A stretch of DNA of 64,000 nt, taken from contig NZ_CP012573.1 of the NCBI RefSeq assembly GCF_001280205.1, forward strand, positions 1,984,001 through 2,048,000. Reading direction: 5' to 3'. The first letter of the stretch is position 1, and every line of letters begins with the position of its first letter. This document shows positions 48,725 through 59,075 of this stretch, one piece after another. The stretch comes from Clavibacter capsici. Lineage in GTDB: Bacteria; Actinomycetota; Actinomycetes; Actinomycetales; Microbacteriaceae. The notes below the pieces were generated by a model that searched no databases, had not been told where the DNA came from, and was given only the letters and a program-made list of their open reading frames with translations. The translations under genes were made by a program, and so were the position numbers.

Positions 48725-49979
48725 CGCCGTGACCCGCCGCTGCGGATGTCGGGAGGACGGCAAGCAGCTCGGCGCGCGCTGCCCGCAGCTCACCGACCCC
48801 AAGCACGGCACCTGGAGCTTCTACCTGGCCGCCGGAACCGACCCCAAGACGGGGAAGCGGGTGCAGATCCGCAAGGGCGGGTTCAAGACGCGCCAGGCCG
48901 CGCAGCAGGCCCGGAACAAGGCCGCCGTGAAGGTGGACGCGGGCACGTACCTCCCACCGACGAAGGAGCGATACGCCCAGTACCTCGAGCGGTGGCTGGC
49001 GCGGCACCAGGCGACGGGCGAGGGCCTCAAGGAGACCACCGCGGTGAACTACCGCCGGTACATCGAGGCCGACATCGCGCCGTCCGCGCTCGGCCGGATG
49101 AAGCTCGAGGACATCCGCCGGTTCCACGTCTCCGGCCTGGTCGACGACCTCGTGGCCGCCGGCCGCGGAGCCACGACCGTGCGCCGCATCATCGCGGTGG
49201 TCCAGGGGTCCCTGCGCGCCGCGTACGACGATCACCTCATCGAGCTGAACCCGGCCGCGGGCGTGAAGCTACCGCGCGTCGAGACCAAGGACTTCGAGCC
49301 GTGGAAGCCGGAGCAGGTCGGCCGCTTCCTCGACGTCGCGGGCGAGCACCGGCTGGGGGCCATGTTCGAGCTGGCCATGTTCACGGGCCTGCGCCGAGGT
49401 GAGCTGCTCGGGCTCCGCTGGACGGACGTGGACCTCACCCAGCGGCTCCTGGTCGTGCAGAACAACCGCACGCAGGCGGGCGCGGACATCGTGGAGACCT
49501 CGCCCAAGACGCGCACCGGCCGCCGCACGGTGGACCTGGGCGACCGGGCCAGCGGCGCGCTCCTCGCGTGGAAGCTCACCCAGCGAGCCGAGGAGGACGT
49601 CTGGGGTGACGCCTACGAGCGCAGCGGCTACGTGTTCACCTACGAGGACGGATCACCGCTCAAGCCGCAGTACGCCACGCGCCTGTTCGACAAGCTCCGC
49701 GTGCAGGCCGGACTGCCCAAGATGACGTTCCACGGGCAGCGCCACGAGGCCGCGTCGCTGATGATCGACGCTGGGGAGGACCTCGCCATCGTGTCTAAGA
49801 TCCTCGGGCACAGCTCGGTCAGCGTGACGTCGGACATCTACGCCCACATGCTCGGGTCGGCGTCACGTCGCGCGGTCGAGAATGGCGCGGCCCTCGTGCC
49901 CGCTCGGCGGTCTGGTGCACACACACTGCTACACACAGCCCCGGCGGAGGGCATAGAAAAAGCCCCAGCACTCGGCTGA
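48717..49979 (+). CDS. Tyrosine recombinase integrase of the satellite
   Basis: A 420-residue phage-type integrase. The N-terminal CGCREDGKQLGARC Cys motif and AP2-like segment are typical of actinophage integrases; a SAM-like core-binding domain spans about residues 75-170. Catalytic residues visible are Arg in FTGLRRGELLGLRW, HxxR in FHGQRHEAASLM and Tyr in LGHSSVSVTSDIYAHML. It lies next to the intact tRNA-Pro and should recombine the 43-bp tRNA core. GTG 48717 is preceded by the overlapping gene. Confidence 0.9.
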   Translation: MADAVTRRCGCREDGKQLGARCPQLTDPKHGTWSFYLAAGTDPKTGKRVQIRKGGFKTRQAAQQARNKAAVKVDAGTYLPPTKERYAQYLERWLARHQATGEGLKETTAVNYRRYIEADIAPSALGRMKLEDIRRFHVSGLVDDLVAAGRGATTVRRIIAVVQGSLRAAYDDHLIELNPAAGVKLPRVETKDFEPWKPEQVGRFLDVAGEHRLGAMFELAMFTGLRRGELLGLRWTDVDLTQRLLVVQNNRTQAGADIVETSPKTRTGRRTVDLGDRASGALLAWKLTQRAEEDVWGDAYERSGYVFTYEDGSPLKPQYATRLFDKLRVQAGLPKMTFHGQRHEAASLMIDAGEDLAIVSKILGHSSVSVTSDIYAHMLGSASRRAVENGAALVPARRSGAHTLLHTAPAEGIEKAPALG

Positions 49980-50001
49980 ATGCCGACGTACCAGGGCTTT
50001 T
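49958..50001. terminator. Bidirectional A/T-tailed hairpin between integrase and tRNA-Pro
   Basis: AAAAGCCC (49958-49965) pairs with GGGCTTTT (49994-50001) around an inner TCGGC/GCCGA stem that contains the integrase stop. The T tract on one strand and the A tract on the other suit termination in both directions, ending integrase and tRNA transcripts. It is element DNA, replacing the native tRNA terminator. Confidence 0.7.
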
Positions 50002-50005
50002 CTCG

Positions 50006-50080
<75 letters not shown>

Positions 50081-50164
50081 CTGACCCATCGCTGGGCAAC
50101 TCGTAGAGCCTACCGCATCAGCGGCACTGCTCCGGCACGTCCGGCGAGGCGGACCGGCACGTGA

Positions 50165-50701
50165 TCAGGCGGCCGCGCCACCCGACGGCCGAGCCGACGA
50201 CGACCCCGGCGCCGAGCGCGCCACCCGCCCCGGCTTCGGGAAAGCGTCCCGCATGTGGTCGCTCCGCAGGATGTCCGCGACCCCGATGAGCAGCAGCGAG
50301 AAGACGATCTGCTCCACGACCATCCAGAGCGGGTAGAGGCCCGGGATCGCGGCGATCACCAGGGTCACGATGGGGAAGATCTGGCTGAAGAGGCGGAGGC
50401 GCGAGTACGCCCACCAGTAGCCGGCCGAGGCGCGCCAGGCGAAGTAGTAGAGCGTGATGGTCATCGCGAGCACCACGAAGGAGCGGAACCAGACGGCGGG
50501 CGCTACGGCGATGCCGTCGGAGGCGAGGGTCAGGGCGATGGCCACCGCGGTCGCGCCGACGGCGGTCTCGGCGACGAGGATCCACTGGATCCAGCGGAAG
50601 GCCCGGGTCGTGAACGGGTGGTCGCGCATGTCCTCGGCGATGACGTGGCCCGCCTGGCGGCCGGCCGCGATGCGATCGAGACGGCTGAGCAGCTGGTCCA
50701 C
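50165..50701 (-). CDS. Hypothetical membrane protein
   Basis: A 178-residue protein with four hydrophobic helices (about residues 38-62, 70-92, 108-125 and 128-148), framed by a charged N-terminus (LLSRLDRIAAGRQAGHVIAE) and a Ser/Ala/Pro tail. Start is GTG 50701. No family motif is recognised. It is divergent from the SfnB-like gene. Confidence 0.68.
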   Translation of the reverse strand: MDQLLSRLDRIAAGRQAGHVIAEDMRDHPFTTRAFRWIQWILVAETAVGATAVAIALTLASDGIAVAPAVWFRSFVVLAMTITLYYFAWRASAGYWWAYSRLRLFSQIFPIVTLVIAAIPGLYPLWMVVEQIVFSLLLIGVADILRSDHMRDAFPKPGRVARSAPGSSSARPSGGAAA

Positions 50702-51032
50702 CGGGGCGATCCTCTCGTGTCTCGGGAGCGGGCGTCGGATGCGCCCGGATCAGGGTACGACGCGACGCCGCCCGCCCGCCGGGAACGAGCCGGGCTGCGC
50801 GGGACGGACACGTCAGCGTCCCCTCATCTCGCGGCCGGGGAACGGGTGCGACCCGGCCCCGAGACGCGCGCCGACGCCCCACCCGCTCTCCCGCATGACA
50901 CCCCGTGACGCCCCGCGTCGTCACACCCCGCAACCCCGCGTCACACCCCTCGCCAGCCCGCCGAACCCGCCCCTACCGTGGCCCCACCGCGAGGCGCGGC
51001 ACCGGTCGCGCCCCTTCACGAGAGGACAGGAC
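50702..51032. promoter_or_regulatory. Divergent control region with GTGAC-type repeats and a -10 box
   Basis: This 331-base gap holds no gene that I can see. TGAC cores at about 50896 and 50906 and inverted GTCAC cores at 50920 and 50940 (two CGTCACAC copies at 50919-50926 and 50939-50946) form an array spaced by multiples of about 10 bases. It ends just before the -35 position of a TACCGT box (50974-50979), where an activator would bind. Confidence 0.45.
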
Positions 51033-52370
51033 ATGACCCTGATCGACCGCGAGCCCCGACCCGCATCCGGCTCCCCCGCATCCACCGCGAGCCCCGCGGA
51101 CGCGACCGCGCACGCGCACGCCGACCGCCCGCGCCCCGCTCCCCTCGGCGACGCCCCCGTCGACCGATGGAAGGGCGCGCCCCGCCCCACGACCCCGGCC
51201 GCGTGGATCGCCCGCGCCCGCGAGGTCGCCGACATCCTCGCCGTCGACCAGGTCGAGCGCGACCGCGCCGGCGCGAGCCCGCACCAGGAGGTGGCGCTCC
51301 TCAAGCACGCCGGCCTCGTCACGCTGCTCGGGCCCGCGGAGCACGGCGGCGGCGGGCAGACCTGGGACACGGCGTACAAGGTGATCCGCGCGGTCGCCCG
51401 CGGCGACGGATCCATCGGCCAGCTCCTCGGCTACCACTACCTCTGGGCGTGGGCGGCGCGCCTCGTCGCGACCGACGAGCAGATCGAGGCCGTCGAGAAG
51501 CTCGCCACCACCGGGAACCTCCTCTTCGGCGGCGCCGTGAACCCGCGCGACTCCGACCTCGTCATCCGCGAGGACGGCGACGAGCTCGTCTTCTCGGGCC
51601 GGAAGTCGTTCTCGACGGGCGGCGTCGTCTCCGACCTCACGGTGCTCGAGGGCGTGCTCGAGGGCACCGAAAGCCACGTCTTCGCGATCGTGCCGACCGA
51701 CCAGCCCGGCATCGTCTTCGGCCACGACTGGGACAGCCTCGGGCAGCGGCTCACGGAGTCGGGCTCGGTGGAGATCCGCGACGTGCGGGTGCCGTGGGCG
51801 GACGCGGCCGGCTTCGTCGACAGGGTGTTCCAGCCGCTCGTCTACGGCACGCTCAACGTGCCGGCGATCCAGCTGGTGTTCGCGAACTTCTACCAGGGCA
51901 TCGCGGAGGGGGCGCTCGAGACGGCCGCGGCCTACACGCGGAGCACCACGCGCGCCTGGCCGTACGGCGGCGACGACAAGGAGCGCGCGACCGACGAGTG
52001 GTACGTGCTCGAGGGCTACGGCCAGCTGCAGTCGAAGGTGTGGGCGTCGGAGGCGCTGCTGGATCGGGTGGGCGCCGAGATCAGCGCCGTGCTGCACGCG
52101 CCGCGCGAGAAGCTCACGGAACGCAAGCGCGGGGAGATCGCCGTGCGGGTGGCGGCGGCCAAGGCGCGCATCGCGGAGGACGGGCTGGAGGTCGGCACGC
52201 GGATCCTCGAGCTCACGGGCGCCCGCGCCTCGTCCTCGAAGGCCGGGCTCGACATCTTCTGGCGGAACCTGCGCACGCACACGCTGCACGACCCGATCCC
52301 CTACAAGCGACGCGAGGTCGGCCGGCACGTGCTGCTCGGCGAGATCCCGGAGCCGACCTGGTACACGTGA
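51033..52370 (+). CDS. Acyl-CoA dehydrogenase-fold monooxygenase (SfnB/DszC-like)
   Basis: A 445-residue flavoenzyme of the same branch as the one at 31.5 kb. It has LLKHAGLVTLLGPAEHGGGG, GDGSIGQLLGYHYLWAWAAR, GNLLFGGAVNPRDSDL, FSGRKSFSTGGVVSDLTVLE and C-terminal DIFWRNLRTHTLHDPIPYKR, typical of SfnB/DszC proteins acting on organosulfur compounds with reduced FMN. A 45-residue disordered N-terminus precedes the core. ATG 51033 follows GAGAGGA. Upstream GTGAC repeats suggest regulation by nutrient supply. Confidence 0.85.
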   Translation: MTLIDREPRPASGSPASTASPADATAHAHADRPRPAPLGDAPVDRWKGAPRPTTPAAWIARAREVADILAVDQVERDRAGASPHQEVALLKHAGLVTLLGPAEHGGGGQTWDTAYKVIRAVARGDGSIGQLLGYHYLWAWAARLVATDEQIEAVEKLATTGNLLFGGAVNPRDSDLVIREDGDELVFSGRKSFSTGGVVSDLTVLEGVLEGTESHVFAIVPTDQPGIVFGHDWDSLGQRLTESGSVEIRDVRVPWADAAGFVDRVFQPLVYGTLNVPAIQLVFANFYQGIAEGALETAAAYTRSTTRAWPYGGDDKERATDEWYVLEGYGQLQSKVWASEALLDRVGAEISAVLHAPREKLTERKRGEIAVRVAAAKARIAEDGLEVGTRILELTGARASSSKAGLDIFWRNLRTHTLHDPIPYKRREVGRHVLLGEIPEPTWYT

Positions 52371-52383
52371 TCCCCGCCCCCGA

Positions 52384-52429
52384 GACGACGGACGGCGCCG
52401 ACCCGAGAAGGGATCGACGCCGTCCGTCG
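52384..52429. terminator. Bidirectional hairpin terminator
   Basis: Perfect 13-bp arms (52384-52396 and 52417-52429) lie between the convergent SfnB-like and der genes. Confidence 0.75.
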
Positions 52430-52451
52430 TGCTGCACGCGGTCAGGAAGAG

Positions 52452-53960
52452 CTAGCGCTTCCGCTTCTCCCGCACGCGCATGTTGACGATGATCGGGCTG
52501 CCCTCGAAGCCGTAGATCTCCCGCAGGCGACGCTGGATGTAGCGACGGTACTGCGGGTCGAGGTACCCGGTCGTGAAGAGCACGAATGTCGGCGGCCGGC
52601 TCGAGGCCTGCGTGCCGAAGAGGATGCGCGGCTGCTTGCCGCCGCGCACGGGGTGCGGGTGCGCCGCGGTGAGCTCGGCGAGGAACGCGTTGAACTTGCC
52701 CGTCGCGATGCGGGTGTCCCACGACTCCAGCGCCGTCTCGAGCGCCGGCACGAGCTTCTCCATGTGGCGGCCGGTGCGCGCCGAGATGTTGACGCGAGGC
52801 GCCCACGACACGTGCGCGAGGTCGGTCTCGATCTCGCGCTCGAGGTAGCGGCGGCGCTCGTCGTCGAGGAGGTCCCACTTGTTGAACGCCAGCACGAGCG
52901 CGCGGCCCGACTCGAGCACCAGCTCGATGATGCGGATGTCCTGCTCGCTGATGACCTCGGAGACGTCGATCATGACGACCGCGACCTCCGCCTTCTCCAG
53001 CGCCGCGCTCGTCCGGAGCGACGCGTAGAAGTCGGCGCCCTGGGCGAGGTGCATGCGGCGGCGGATGCCGGCGGTGTCGACGAAGCGCCACACCTTGCCG
53101 GCGATCTCGACCTGCTCGTCGACGGGATCCCGCGTGGTGCCGGCGAGCTCGTTGACGACCACGCGCTCCTCGCCCGCGGCCTTGTTGAGCAGGCTCGACT
53201 TGCCGACGTTAGGGCGGCCGAGGATCGCGACGCGGCGGGGACCGCCGACCTCCTCCTTGGCGACCTTGGAGACGAGCGGCAGGGTCGTGAGCACGAGGTC
53301 GAGGAGGTCCGCGACGCCGCGGCCGTGCAGCGCGGACACGGGGTGCGGCTCGCCGAGGCCGAGCGACCACAGCGAGGCGGCGTTCGGCTCCTGGCGCGCG
53401 TCGTCGACCTTGTTGGCCGCGAGCAGCACGGGCTTCTTGGTCTTGCGGAGCAGGCGGACGACGTGCTCGTCCGTGCTCGTGGCGCCCACGTTCGCGTCGA
53501 CGACGAAGAGCACGGCGTCGGCGAGGTCCATCGCGATCTCGGCCTGCATGGCCACGGACGCGTTGATGCCCTTGGCGTCCGGCTCCCACCCGCCGGTGTC
53601 GACGAGCGTGAACCAGCGGCCCGCGTGCTCGGCCTTGTACGAGACGCGGTCGCGCGTGACGCCGGGGGTGTCCTCGACGACGGCCTCGCGGCGGCCGAGG
53701 ATCCGGTTGATGAGCGCCGACTTGCCCACGTTCGGGCGGCCGACGACCGCGAGCACGGGCAGCGCCGGCAGGTACGTGACCTGGTCGGGGTCGTCCGTCG
53801 CGGTCTCGAGGACCTCGAGGTCCTCGTCGTCGAGCTCGTAGTCGGCGAGCCCGGCCCGGAGCGCCTGCGCGCGCTGGGCGGCCAGCTCCTCGTCGATGCT
53901 CGACAGGCGCTCGGAGAGCCCGCTGTCGAGCTCGGGGAAGTCGTCGTCGTGATCAGCCAT
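52452..53960 (-). CDS. der: Ribosome biogenesis GTPase Der (EngA)
   Basis: A 502-residue double GTPase essential for 50S assembly. Two G domains are present: [17 protein letters not shown] with DTPGVTRD and ANKVDD, then [17 protein letters not shown] with [13 protein letters not shown] and FNKWDLLD. The C-terminal KH-like domain ends with a basic RVREKRKR. A 60-residue acidic N-terminal extension is common in actinobacteria. It is the last gene of the leftward operon; 39 bases separate it from cmk. Confidence 0.96.
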   Translation of the reverse strand: MADHDDDFPELDSGLSERLSSIDEELAAQRAQALRAGLADYELDDEDLEVLETATDDPDQVTYLPALPVLAVVGRPNVGKSALINRILGRREAVVEDTPGVTRDRVSYKAEHAGRWFTLVDTGGWEPDAKGINASVAMQAEIAMDLADAVLFVVDANVGATSTDEHVVRLLRKTKKPVLLAANKVDDARQEPNAASLWSLGLGEPHPVSALHGRGVADLLDLVLTTLPLVSKVAKEEVGGPRRVAILGRPNVGKSSLLNKAAGEERVVVNELAGTTRDPVDEQVEIAGKVWRFVDTAGIRRRMHLAQGADFYASLRTSAALEKAEVAVVMIDVSEVISEQDIRIIELVLESGRALVLAFNKWDLLDDERRRYLEREIETDLAHVSWAPRVNISARTGRHMEKLVPALETALESWDTRIATGKFNAFLAELTAAHPHPVRGGKQPRILFGTQASSRPPTFVLFTTGYLDPQYRRYIQRRLREIYGFEGSPIIVNMRVREKRKR

Positions 53961-53999
53961 GTTGTCCTCTAGCGTGTCGGCCCGTCACCGGGCCGCGCC

Positions 54000-54728
54000 T
54001 CAATCTGTTCGTGCGTGTACGAGATCGACCACCGCCTGGACGGTCTGGTCGAAGTCGATGTCCGTGGAGTCGATGGTGGTCACACCATCTGCGGCGTTCA
54101 TGAAGTCGACGACCTGCGAGTCGGCCCGATCCCGGGAGGCGAGCGATTCGCCGACCGCGGCTGCCGACTGGGTCGACGTCTCCGCGGAACGCCTGCTCAT
54201 CCTAGCTTCCGGGGAGGCCGTGAGGAGAATGCGCACCTGGGCGTCCGGCGCGACGACCGTCGTGATGTCGCGGCCCTCGACCACGATGCCCGGCTTGTCG
54301 CTCGACGCCATGAGCGAGCGGAACAGCTCCACCATGTAGTGCCGCACCTCGGGCACGCGCGCCACGCGGCTCACGACGGCGGAGACGCGGGGCTCCCGGA
54401 TGGCCTCGGTGACGTCGGTGCCGCGGACGCTCACGCGCGTCTCCTCGGGGTCGATCGCGATGTCGTAGTCGAAGCCCTCGATGAGGCTCGTGACGGTGGC
54501 GGGATCCTCGGTGTCGACGCCGCTCTCCAGCGCGAACCAGCTGAGCGCGCGGTAGGCGGCGCCCGTGTCCTGGTAGTCGAAGCCGAGGGCGCGCGCGGCG
54601 GCGCGGCTCACGCTCGACTTGCCGCTGCCGGCGGGGCCGTCGACGGCGACGACCGTGCGGTTGAGCGTGGCGTCCACGAGGAGGGCGTCCTCCAGCGGGT
54701 CGGGTGCGGGCGTCGTGTCTCCGGTCAT
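54000..54728 (-). CDS. cmk: Cytidylate kinase
   Basis: A 242-residue enzyme that phosphorylates CMP and dCMP. The P-loop is [17 protein letters not shown], followed by [17 protein letters not shown]. The CMP-binding insert has [14 protein letters not shown], and [15 protein letters not shown] and the lid SRDRADSQV are conserved. ATG 54728 overlaps the tyrA stop (ATGA). The first 20 residues are a variable extension. Confidence 0.95.
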   Translation of the reverse strand: MTGDTTPAPDPLEDALLVDATLNRTVVAVDGPAGSGKSSVSRAAARALGFDYQDTGAAYRALSWFALESGVDTEDPATVTSLIEGFDYDIAIDPEETRVSVRGTDVTEAIREPRVSAVVSRVARVPEVRHYMVELFRSLMASSDKPGIVVEGRDITTVVAPDAQVRILLTASPEARMSRRSAETSTQSAAAVGESLASRDRADSQVVDFMNAADGVTTIDSTDIDFDQTVQAVVDLVHARTD

Positions 54729-55843
54729 CCGGCGATCCTCCAGTTCCGTTCTTCCAGCCGCGCGACCAGGCGGTCGCGGGCCTCGGGCAGCACGGCGATC
54801 TCGACGAGACCGACCTGCGCGCCCTGGGAGTGCTCGAGGCGCAGGTCCTCGATGCTGACGTCGGCGGCGCCGACGTCGGAGATCAGCGCGGCGAGCTGGC
54901 CGGGCCGGTCGTCGATCATCACGGTGAGGGCGGCGAAGCGGCGGTCCTGGCCGTGCTTGCCGGGGATCCGGGCGACGCCCGCGTTGCCCGCGTGGATCCG
55001 CTCGGCCACCCGGAGGCGGGCCCCCTGCGCGTCGACGTCGTCGAGCGCCTCGATCACCTCGTCGAGGTCGGTGCGCATGGCGCGGAGGATCGGGACGATG
55101 CGGGAGGCGTTCGCGCCGAGGATCTGCACCCACAGGGCGGCGTCGCTCGACGCGATGCGCGTGGTGTCCCGCAGCCCCTGCCCGGAGAGGCCGAGCGCCG
55201 ACGCGTCGCCATCGGTCAGCCGCGACGCCAGCAGGCTCGCGACGATCTGCGGCACGTGCGAGACGAGCGCCACCGAGGCGTCGTGCTCCTCCGCGGTCAT
55301 CTCGATGGGCACGGCGCCGAGGTCGAGGATCAGCTGCTCGACGGGCGCGCCCGCGGCGTACGTGATGCCGTCGTGGCCCGCGATGACCCAGGGCCGGCCG
55401 AGGAAGAGGTCGCCGGTCGCGGCGACGGGACCGCCGCGCTCGCGCCCGGCGAGCGGGTGGGAGCCGAGGTAGCGGGAGAGGTCGGCGCCCATCGCGGCGA
55501 GCTCGGCGAGCGGCGCGGCCTTCACGCTGGCCACGTCGGTGACGAGCGCGTCCGGGTGCGCGGCGAGCTCGGCGGCGGCGACGCGCGCGGTCACGTCCGG
55601 CGGCACGCACACGACGACCAGCGACGGCCGGTCGGGCGCGGCGTCGATGTCGGCGATGCGCCCCGCGCCCATGTCCGCGGCGAGGCGGAGGGTCGTCGGC
55701 GACGCGTCGGCGAGCACCACGTCGACGCCGCGGGCGCGGAGGCCGAGCGCGATGCTCGTCCCGAGGAGCCCCGTGCCGACGATGCGGACGGTGCCCTGCA
55801 CGCGCGTGTCGGTCGCCTGCACGACGCCGGCGGCCTCGCTCAC
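54725..55843 (-). CDS. tyrA: Prephenate dehydrogenase
   Basis: A 372-residue NAD(P)-dependent enzyme of tyrosine synthesis. The Rossmann motif is [30 protein letters not shown] and [14 protein letters not shown] carry the substrate-binding His region. A C-terminal ACT-like segment ([20 protein letters not shown]) could mediate feedback by tyrosine. GTG 55843 overlaps the rluB stop. Its position between rluB and cmk is conserved in actinobacteria. Confidence 0.93.
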   Translation of the reverse strand: MSEAAGVVQATDTRVQGTVRIVGTGLLGTSIALGLRARGVDVVLADASPTTLRLAADMGAGRIADIDAAPDRPSLVVVCVPPDVTARVAAAELAAHPDALVTDVASVKAAPLAELAAMGADLSRYLGSHPLAGRERGGPVAATGDLFLGRPWVIAGHDGITYAAGAPVEQLILDLGAVPIEMTAEEHDASVALVSHVPQIVASLLASRLTDGDASALGLSGQGLRDTTRIASSDAALWVQILGANASRIVPILRAMRTDLDEVIEALDDVDAQGARLRVAERIHAGNAGVARIPGKHGQDRRFAALTVMIDDRPGQLAALISDVGAADVSIEDLRLEHSQGAQVGLVEIAVLPEARDRLVARLEERNWRIAG

Positions 55844-56700
55844 TCGCCGTCCTCGCGGTCGACGTCCCCCTGCGCGTCGGCGGCGGCGCCGGCGCCCTGC
55901 GGGGTCGCGGGTCCGGCCTGCGCGCGGGCCTCGCGCGAGATGGTGAGGAGCTGGCCGAGCTCGTCCGAGGTGAGGTCGCGCACGCGGCCGACGCCCAGGG
56001 ATCCGAGGTGCAGCGGCCCGAACTGGCGGCGCACGAGCTCCTCCACCGGGTGGCCGACCTCGTCGAGCATGCGGCGCACGATGCGGTTGCGGCCCGAGTG
56101 CAGGGTGATCTCCACGAGCGTCTGGTCGCCGCCGCCCGAGAGGATGCGCGCACGATCCGCCTGGATCGGCCCGTCCTCGAGGTCGACGCCCTGCGTGAGG
56201 CGCTGGATCGTCTGCGGCGTGACGCGGCCCGTGACCTTCGCGATGTACGTCTTGAGCACCCCGAACGACGGGTGCGCGAGCACGTGCGCCAGGTCGCCGT
56301 CGTTGGTGAGGATCAGCAGCCCGCTCGTCTCCGCGTCGAGGCGGCCGACGTTGAACAGGCGCTCCTCGAACTCGTCCGTGAACTCGCGGAGGTCGGGGCG
56401 GCCTCGCTCGTCGCGCAGGGACGAGTAGATCCCGACGGGCTTGTTCAGCATGAGGTAGCGCTTGGAGGTGTCGAGCTGCACGGCGCGGTCGTCGACCGCG
56501 ACCTCGTCCACGTCGGGGTCGATGCGGCGGCCGGGCTCGGTGACGACCTCGCCGTTCACGGTGACGCGGCCCGCGGCGATCATGTCCTCGCAGACGCGGC
56601 GGCTGGCGACGCCGGCGGCGGCCATCACCTTCTGCAGGCGGACGCCGGCGACGGGCTCGTCGGGGTTCCCGGCGTGCGGGCGATCAGAGGAGGGGGTCAT
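55840..56700 (-). CDS. rluB: Pseudouridine synthase (RluB family)
   Basis: A 286-residue rRNA modification enzyme. The N-terminal S4 RNA-binding domain is [20 protein letters not shown], and the catalytic Asp lies in [18 protein letters not shown]-terminal [20 protein letters not shown] and [14 protein letters not shown] complete the family pattern. RluB makes a pseudouridine in 23S rRNA; RsuA or RluE activity cannot be excluded. It overlaps scpB by 17 bases. Confidence 0.93.
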   Translation of the reverse strand: MTPSSDRPHAGNPDEPVAGVRLQKVMAAAGVASRRVCEDMIAAGRVTVNGEVVTEPGRRIDPDVDEVAVDDRAVQLDTSKRYLMLNKPVGIYSSLRDERGRPDLREFTDEFEERLFNVGRLDAETSGLLILTNDGDLAHVLAHPSFGVLKTYIAKVTGRVTPQTIQRLTQGVDLEDGPIQADRARILSGGGDQTLVEITLHSGRNRIVRRMLDEVGHPVEELVRRQFGPLHLGSLGVGRVRDLTSDELGQLLTISREARAQAGPATPQGAGAAADAQGDVDREDGE

Positions 56701-57292
56701 GGAAGCCTTCCGCCCCGTCGGGGAGCAACGGGGAGATCGGGGGGAGCTCGTCGAGCGAGTTGATGCCGAGCTGCGTGAGCAGGTGGTCTGTCGTACCGTA
56801 ATGGATCGCGCCGGTCTCGCCGTCGGTGAAGACCTCGGTCACGAGGCCCCGGGCGAGCAGCGTCCGCACCACCGAGTCGACGTTCACGGCGCGGATCGCG
56901 GCGACCTGGCTGCGGCTGATCGGCTGCTTGTACGCGATCACCGCGAGCGTCTCGAGGGCCGCCTGCGACAGGCGCGTGGGGTTCTGGGTGAGCACGTGGT
57001 CGCGCACGACCACGTCGTACTCGGGCCGGACGTAGACGCGCCAGCCGCCGCCGACCTCGCGCAGCTCGAAGCCGCGGCGCACTCCCCCGGCGTTGCCGTC
57101 GAAGTCGTCGACGAGCCGCTGGATCGCGCGGCGCACCTCCTTCACGGGCGTCGAGGTCGCGGTCGCGAGCGTCGTCACGGTCTGCGGCTCGTCGGCGACC
57201 ATGAGCAGCGCCTCGAGCGCGCGGTCGAGGTCGAGGGGCGCGTCGGGTGCGGGCGCGGCGGCGCCGTCCACGGGATCCGGATCAGCTGTCAT
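56684..57292 (-). CDS. scpB: Segregation and condensation protein B
   Basis: A 202-residue kleisin-interacting subunit of the SMC complex, with two winged helices. LDRALEALLMVADEPQTVTT and LSQAALETLAVIAYKQPISR, then RAVNVDSVVRTLLARGLVTE and IHYGTTDHLLTQLGINSLDE, are family hallmarks. It overlaps scpA by 11 bases, as expected for subunits made in fixed ratio. Confidence 0.95.
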   Translation of the reverse strand: MTADPDPVDGAAAPAPDAPLDLDRALEALLMVADEPQTVTTLATATSTPVKEVRRAIQRLVDDFDGNAGGVRRGFELREVGGGWRVYVRPEYDVVVRDHVLTQNPTRLSQAALETLAVIAYKQPISRSQVAAIRAVNVDSVVRTLLARGLVTEVFTDGETGAIHYGTTDHLLTQLGINSLDELPPISPLLPDGAEGFHDPLL

Positions 57293-58136
57293 AGCCGGCC
57301 CCCAGGCTCGCGAGGGCGTCGTCGGTCCAGCTCTCCGCGGTCCAGGTGAGCGTGAGCTCGCCGAGCGCCTCGGGCTGGTCGAACTCGATCGCGGCCACCC
57401 GGTACAGCTCGAGCACCGCGAGGAAGCGCGCGATCACGACGCCCGTGACCTGCGCGTCCGCCACGAGCTCGCGGAAGGTCGTCGGCTCGCCGCTCCGCAG
57501 CCGCGCGACCACGACCGCCGCCTGCTCGCGGATGCTGACGAGCGGCGCGTGCAGGTGGTCGAGCCCCACGGTCGGGATCTCGCGCGGCGCGAAGGCGAGG
57601 AGCGCGATGGCCGCGAGGTCCGCGGGCGAGGTGGTCCACACGAGCTCCGGCACCTGCGCGCGGAACCGCTCCTCGAGCGGCACGTCGCGGAAGGCGCGGC
57701 CGGACTCGGCGGCGAGCCGCTCCTGGAACCAGCTCGCCGCCTGCTTGAACGCGCGGTACTGCAGCAGCCGGGCGAACAGCAGGTCGCGGGCCTCGAGGAG
57801 CGCCACGTCCTCGGCGTCCACCAGCTCGCCCTGCGGCAGGAGCCCCACGAGCTTGAGGTCGAGCAGGGTCGCGGCGACGACGAGGAACGAGCTCGCCTCG
57901 TCGAGGTCCTCCGGCGAGTCGAGCCCGCGGATGTGCGCGATGAACTCGTTCGTCACGAGGCTGAGGCTCACCTCGGTGATGTCCATCTCGTGGCTGCCGA
58001 TGAGCGAGAGCAGCAGGTCGAACGGTCCCTCGAAGTTGCCGATGCTGACGCGGAAGGCGCGCTCCGGGTCCGTGGGCGTCGCGGCGTCGGCGATCTCGGG
58101 ATCCGCCAGGGGCGCAGCCCTACGCGACGGCGCCAC
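57282..58136 (-). CDS. scpA: Segregation and condensation protein A
   Basis: A 284-residue kleisin that bridges SMC heads in chromosome condensation. The N-terminal FEGPFDLLLSLIGSHEMDIT motif binds the SMC neck, followed by ATLLDLKLVGLLPQ. The C-terminal winged helix (ARFLAVLELYRVAAIEFDQ) binds the SMC cap. GTG 58136 lies inside the end of parA (17-base overlap). Confidence 0.94.
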   Translation of the reverse strand: MAPSRRAAPLADPEIADAATPTDPERAFRVSIGNFEGPFDLLLSLIGSHEMDITEVSLSLVTNEFIAHIRGLDSPEDLDEASSFLVVAATLLDLKLVGLLPQGELVDAEDVALLEARDLLFARLLQYRAFKQAASWFQERLAAESGRAFRDVPLEERFRAQVPELVWTTSPADLAAIALLAFAPREIPTVGLDHLHAPLVSIREQAAVVVARLRSGEPTTFRELVADAQVTGVVIARFLAVLELYRVAAIEFDQPEALGELTLTWTAESWTDDALASLGAGYDS

Positions 58137-59004
58137 GCGCGATGAGCTCCCGCGCCACCTTGCGGTACGCGAGCGCGGCCGGGTGCTCGGGCGCGAAGTG
58201 GATGATGGGCTTGCCCGCCACGGACGCGTCCGGGAACTTGACCGTGCGACCGATGACGGTCTCGAGCACGCTGTCGTCGAACGCCTCGACCACGCGCTGC
58301 AGAACCTCGCGCGAGTGCAGCGTGCGCGAGTCGTACATGGTCGCGAGGATCCCGTCGAGCGCGAGCCCCGGGTTCAGCCGGTCCTTGACCTTCTCGATGG
58401 TCTCCACCAGCAGCGCGACGCCGCGGAGCGCGAAGAACTCGCACTCGAGCGGGATCAGCACGCCGTGGCTGGCCGTGAGCGCGTTGACGGTGAGGAGGCC
58501 GAGCGACGGCTGGCAGTCGATGAGGATGACGTCGTAGTCGGCGCTCACCTTGCGCAGCACGCTCGCGAGGATCTGCTCGCGCGCGACCTCGTTGACGAGG
58601 TGCACCTCCGCGGCCGAGAGGTCGATGTTGGCGGGGATGACGTCGAGGCCCTCGAAGCCCGTGGTCTGGATCGCCTCGCGCGGGTCCTTCACGGTCCCGA
58701 GCAGGAGGTCGTAGACGGTGACGGCGTCGTGCGTCTGCACGCCGAGGCCCGCGGACAGCGCGCCCTGCGGGTCGAAGTCGACGGCGAGCACGCGGCGGCC
58801 GTAGCTGGCGAGCGATGCGCCGAGGTTGATGGCGGTGGTGGTCTTGCCGACGCCGCCCTTCTGGTTGCAGAGGGAGATGATCTTCGCGGGGCCGTGGCCG
58901 GCGAGCGGCTCGGGCTCGGCGAACTCGCGCAGCTCCCGACCGGTGGGTCCGAGCACGGGGACGTCCATTCCCGGGAGCTCGGTCACATCTGGCTTGCGCG
59001 TCAC
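58120..59004 (-). CDS. parA: ParA/Soj-family ATPase
   Basis: A 294-residue deviant-Walker ATPase of the ParA/MinD family. The P-loop is SLCNQKGGVGKTTTAINLGA; other motifs are VDFDPQGALSAGLG, YDVILIDCQPSLGLLTVNAL and HSREVLQRVVEAF. There is no parB beside it, so it is the second, scpAB-linked ParA typical of actinobacteria rather than the origin-proximal one. It probably acts in positioning with ScpAB/SMC. GTG 59004. Confidence 0.9.
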   Translation of the reverse strand: MTRKPDVTELPGMDVPVLGPTGRELREFAEPEPLAGHGPAKIISLCNQKGGVGKTTTAINLGASLASYGRRVLAVDFDPQGALSAGLGVQTHDAVTVYDLLLGTVKDPREAIQTTGFEGLDVIPANIDLSAAEVHLVNEVAREQILASVLRKVSADYDVILIDCQPSLGLLTVNALTASHGVLIPLECEFFALRGVALLVETIEKVKDRLNPGLALDGILATMYDSRTLHSREVLQRVVEAFDDSVLETVIGRTVKFPDASVAGKPIIHFAPEHPAALAYRKVARELIARGAVA

Positions 59005-59075
59005 GTGGATCTCTTCCTGCCGCTCGTCCGACGCGGGGGTCCGCCGGATCCTGCGAGTCTACCGGGGAGGGTCGC

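Noticed and set aside
48449-49979. Toxin-antitoxin module around the XRE regulator and the 91-residue protein
   Set aside because: The 91-residue protein has no toxin motif and is fused by overlaps to the integrase. Lysogeny control explains the regulator better.
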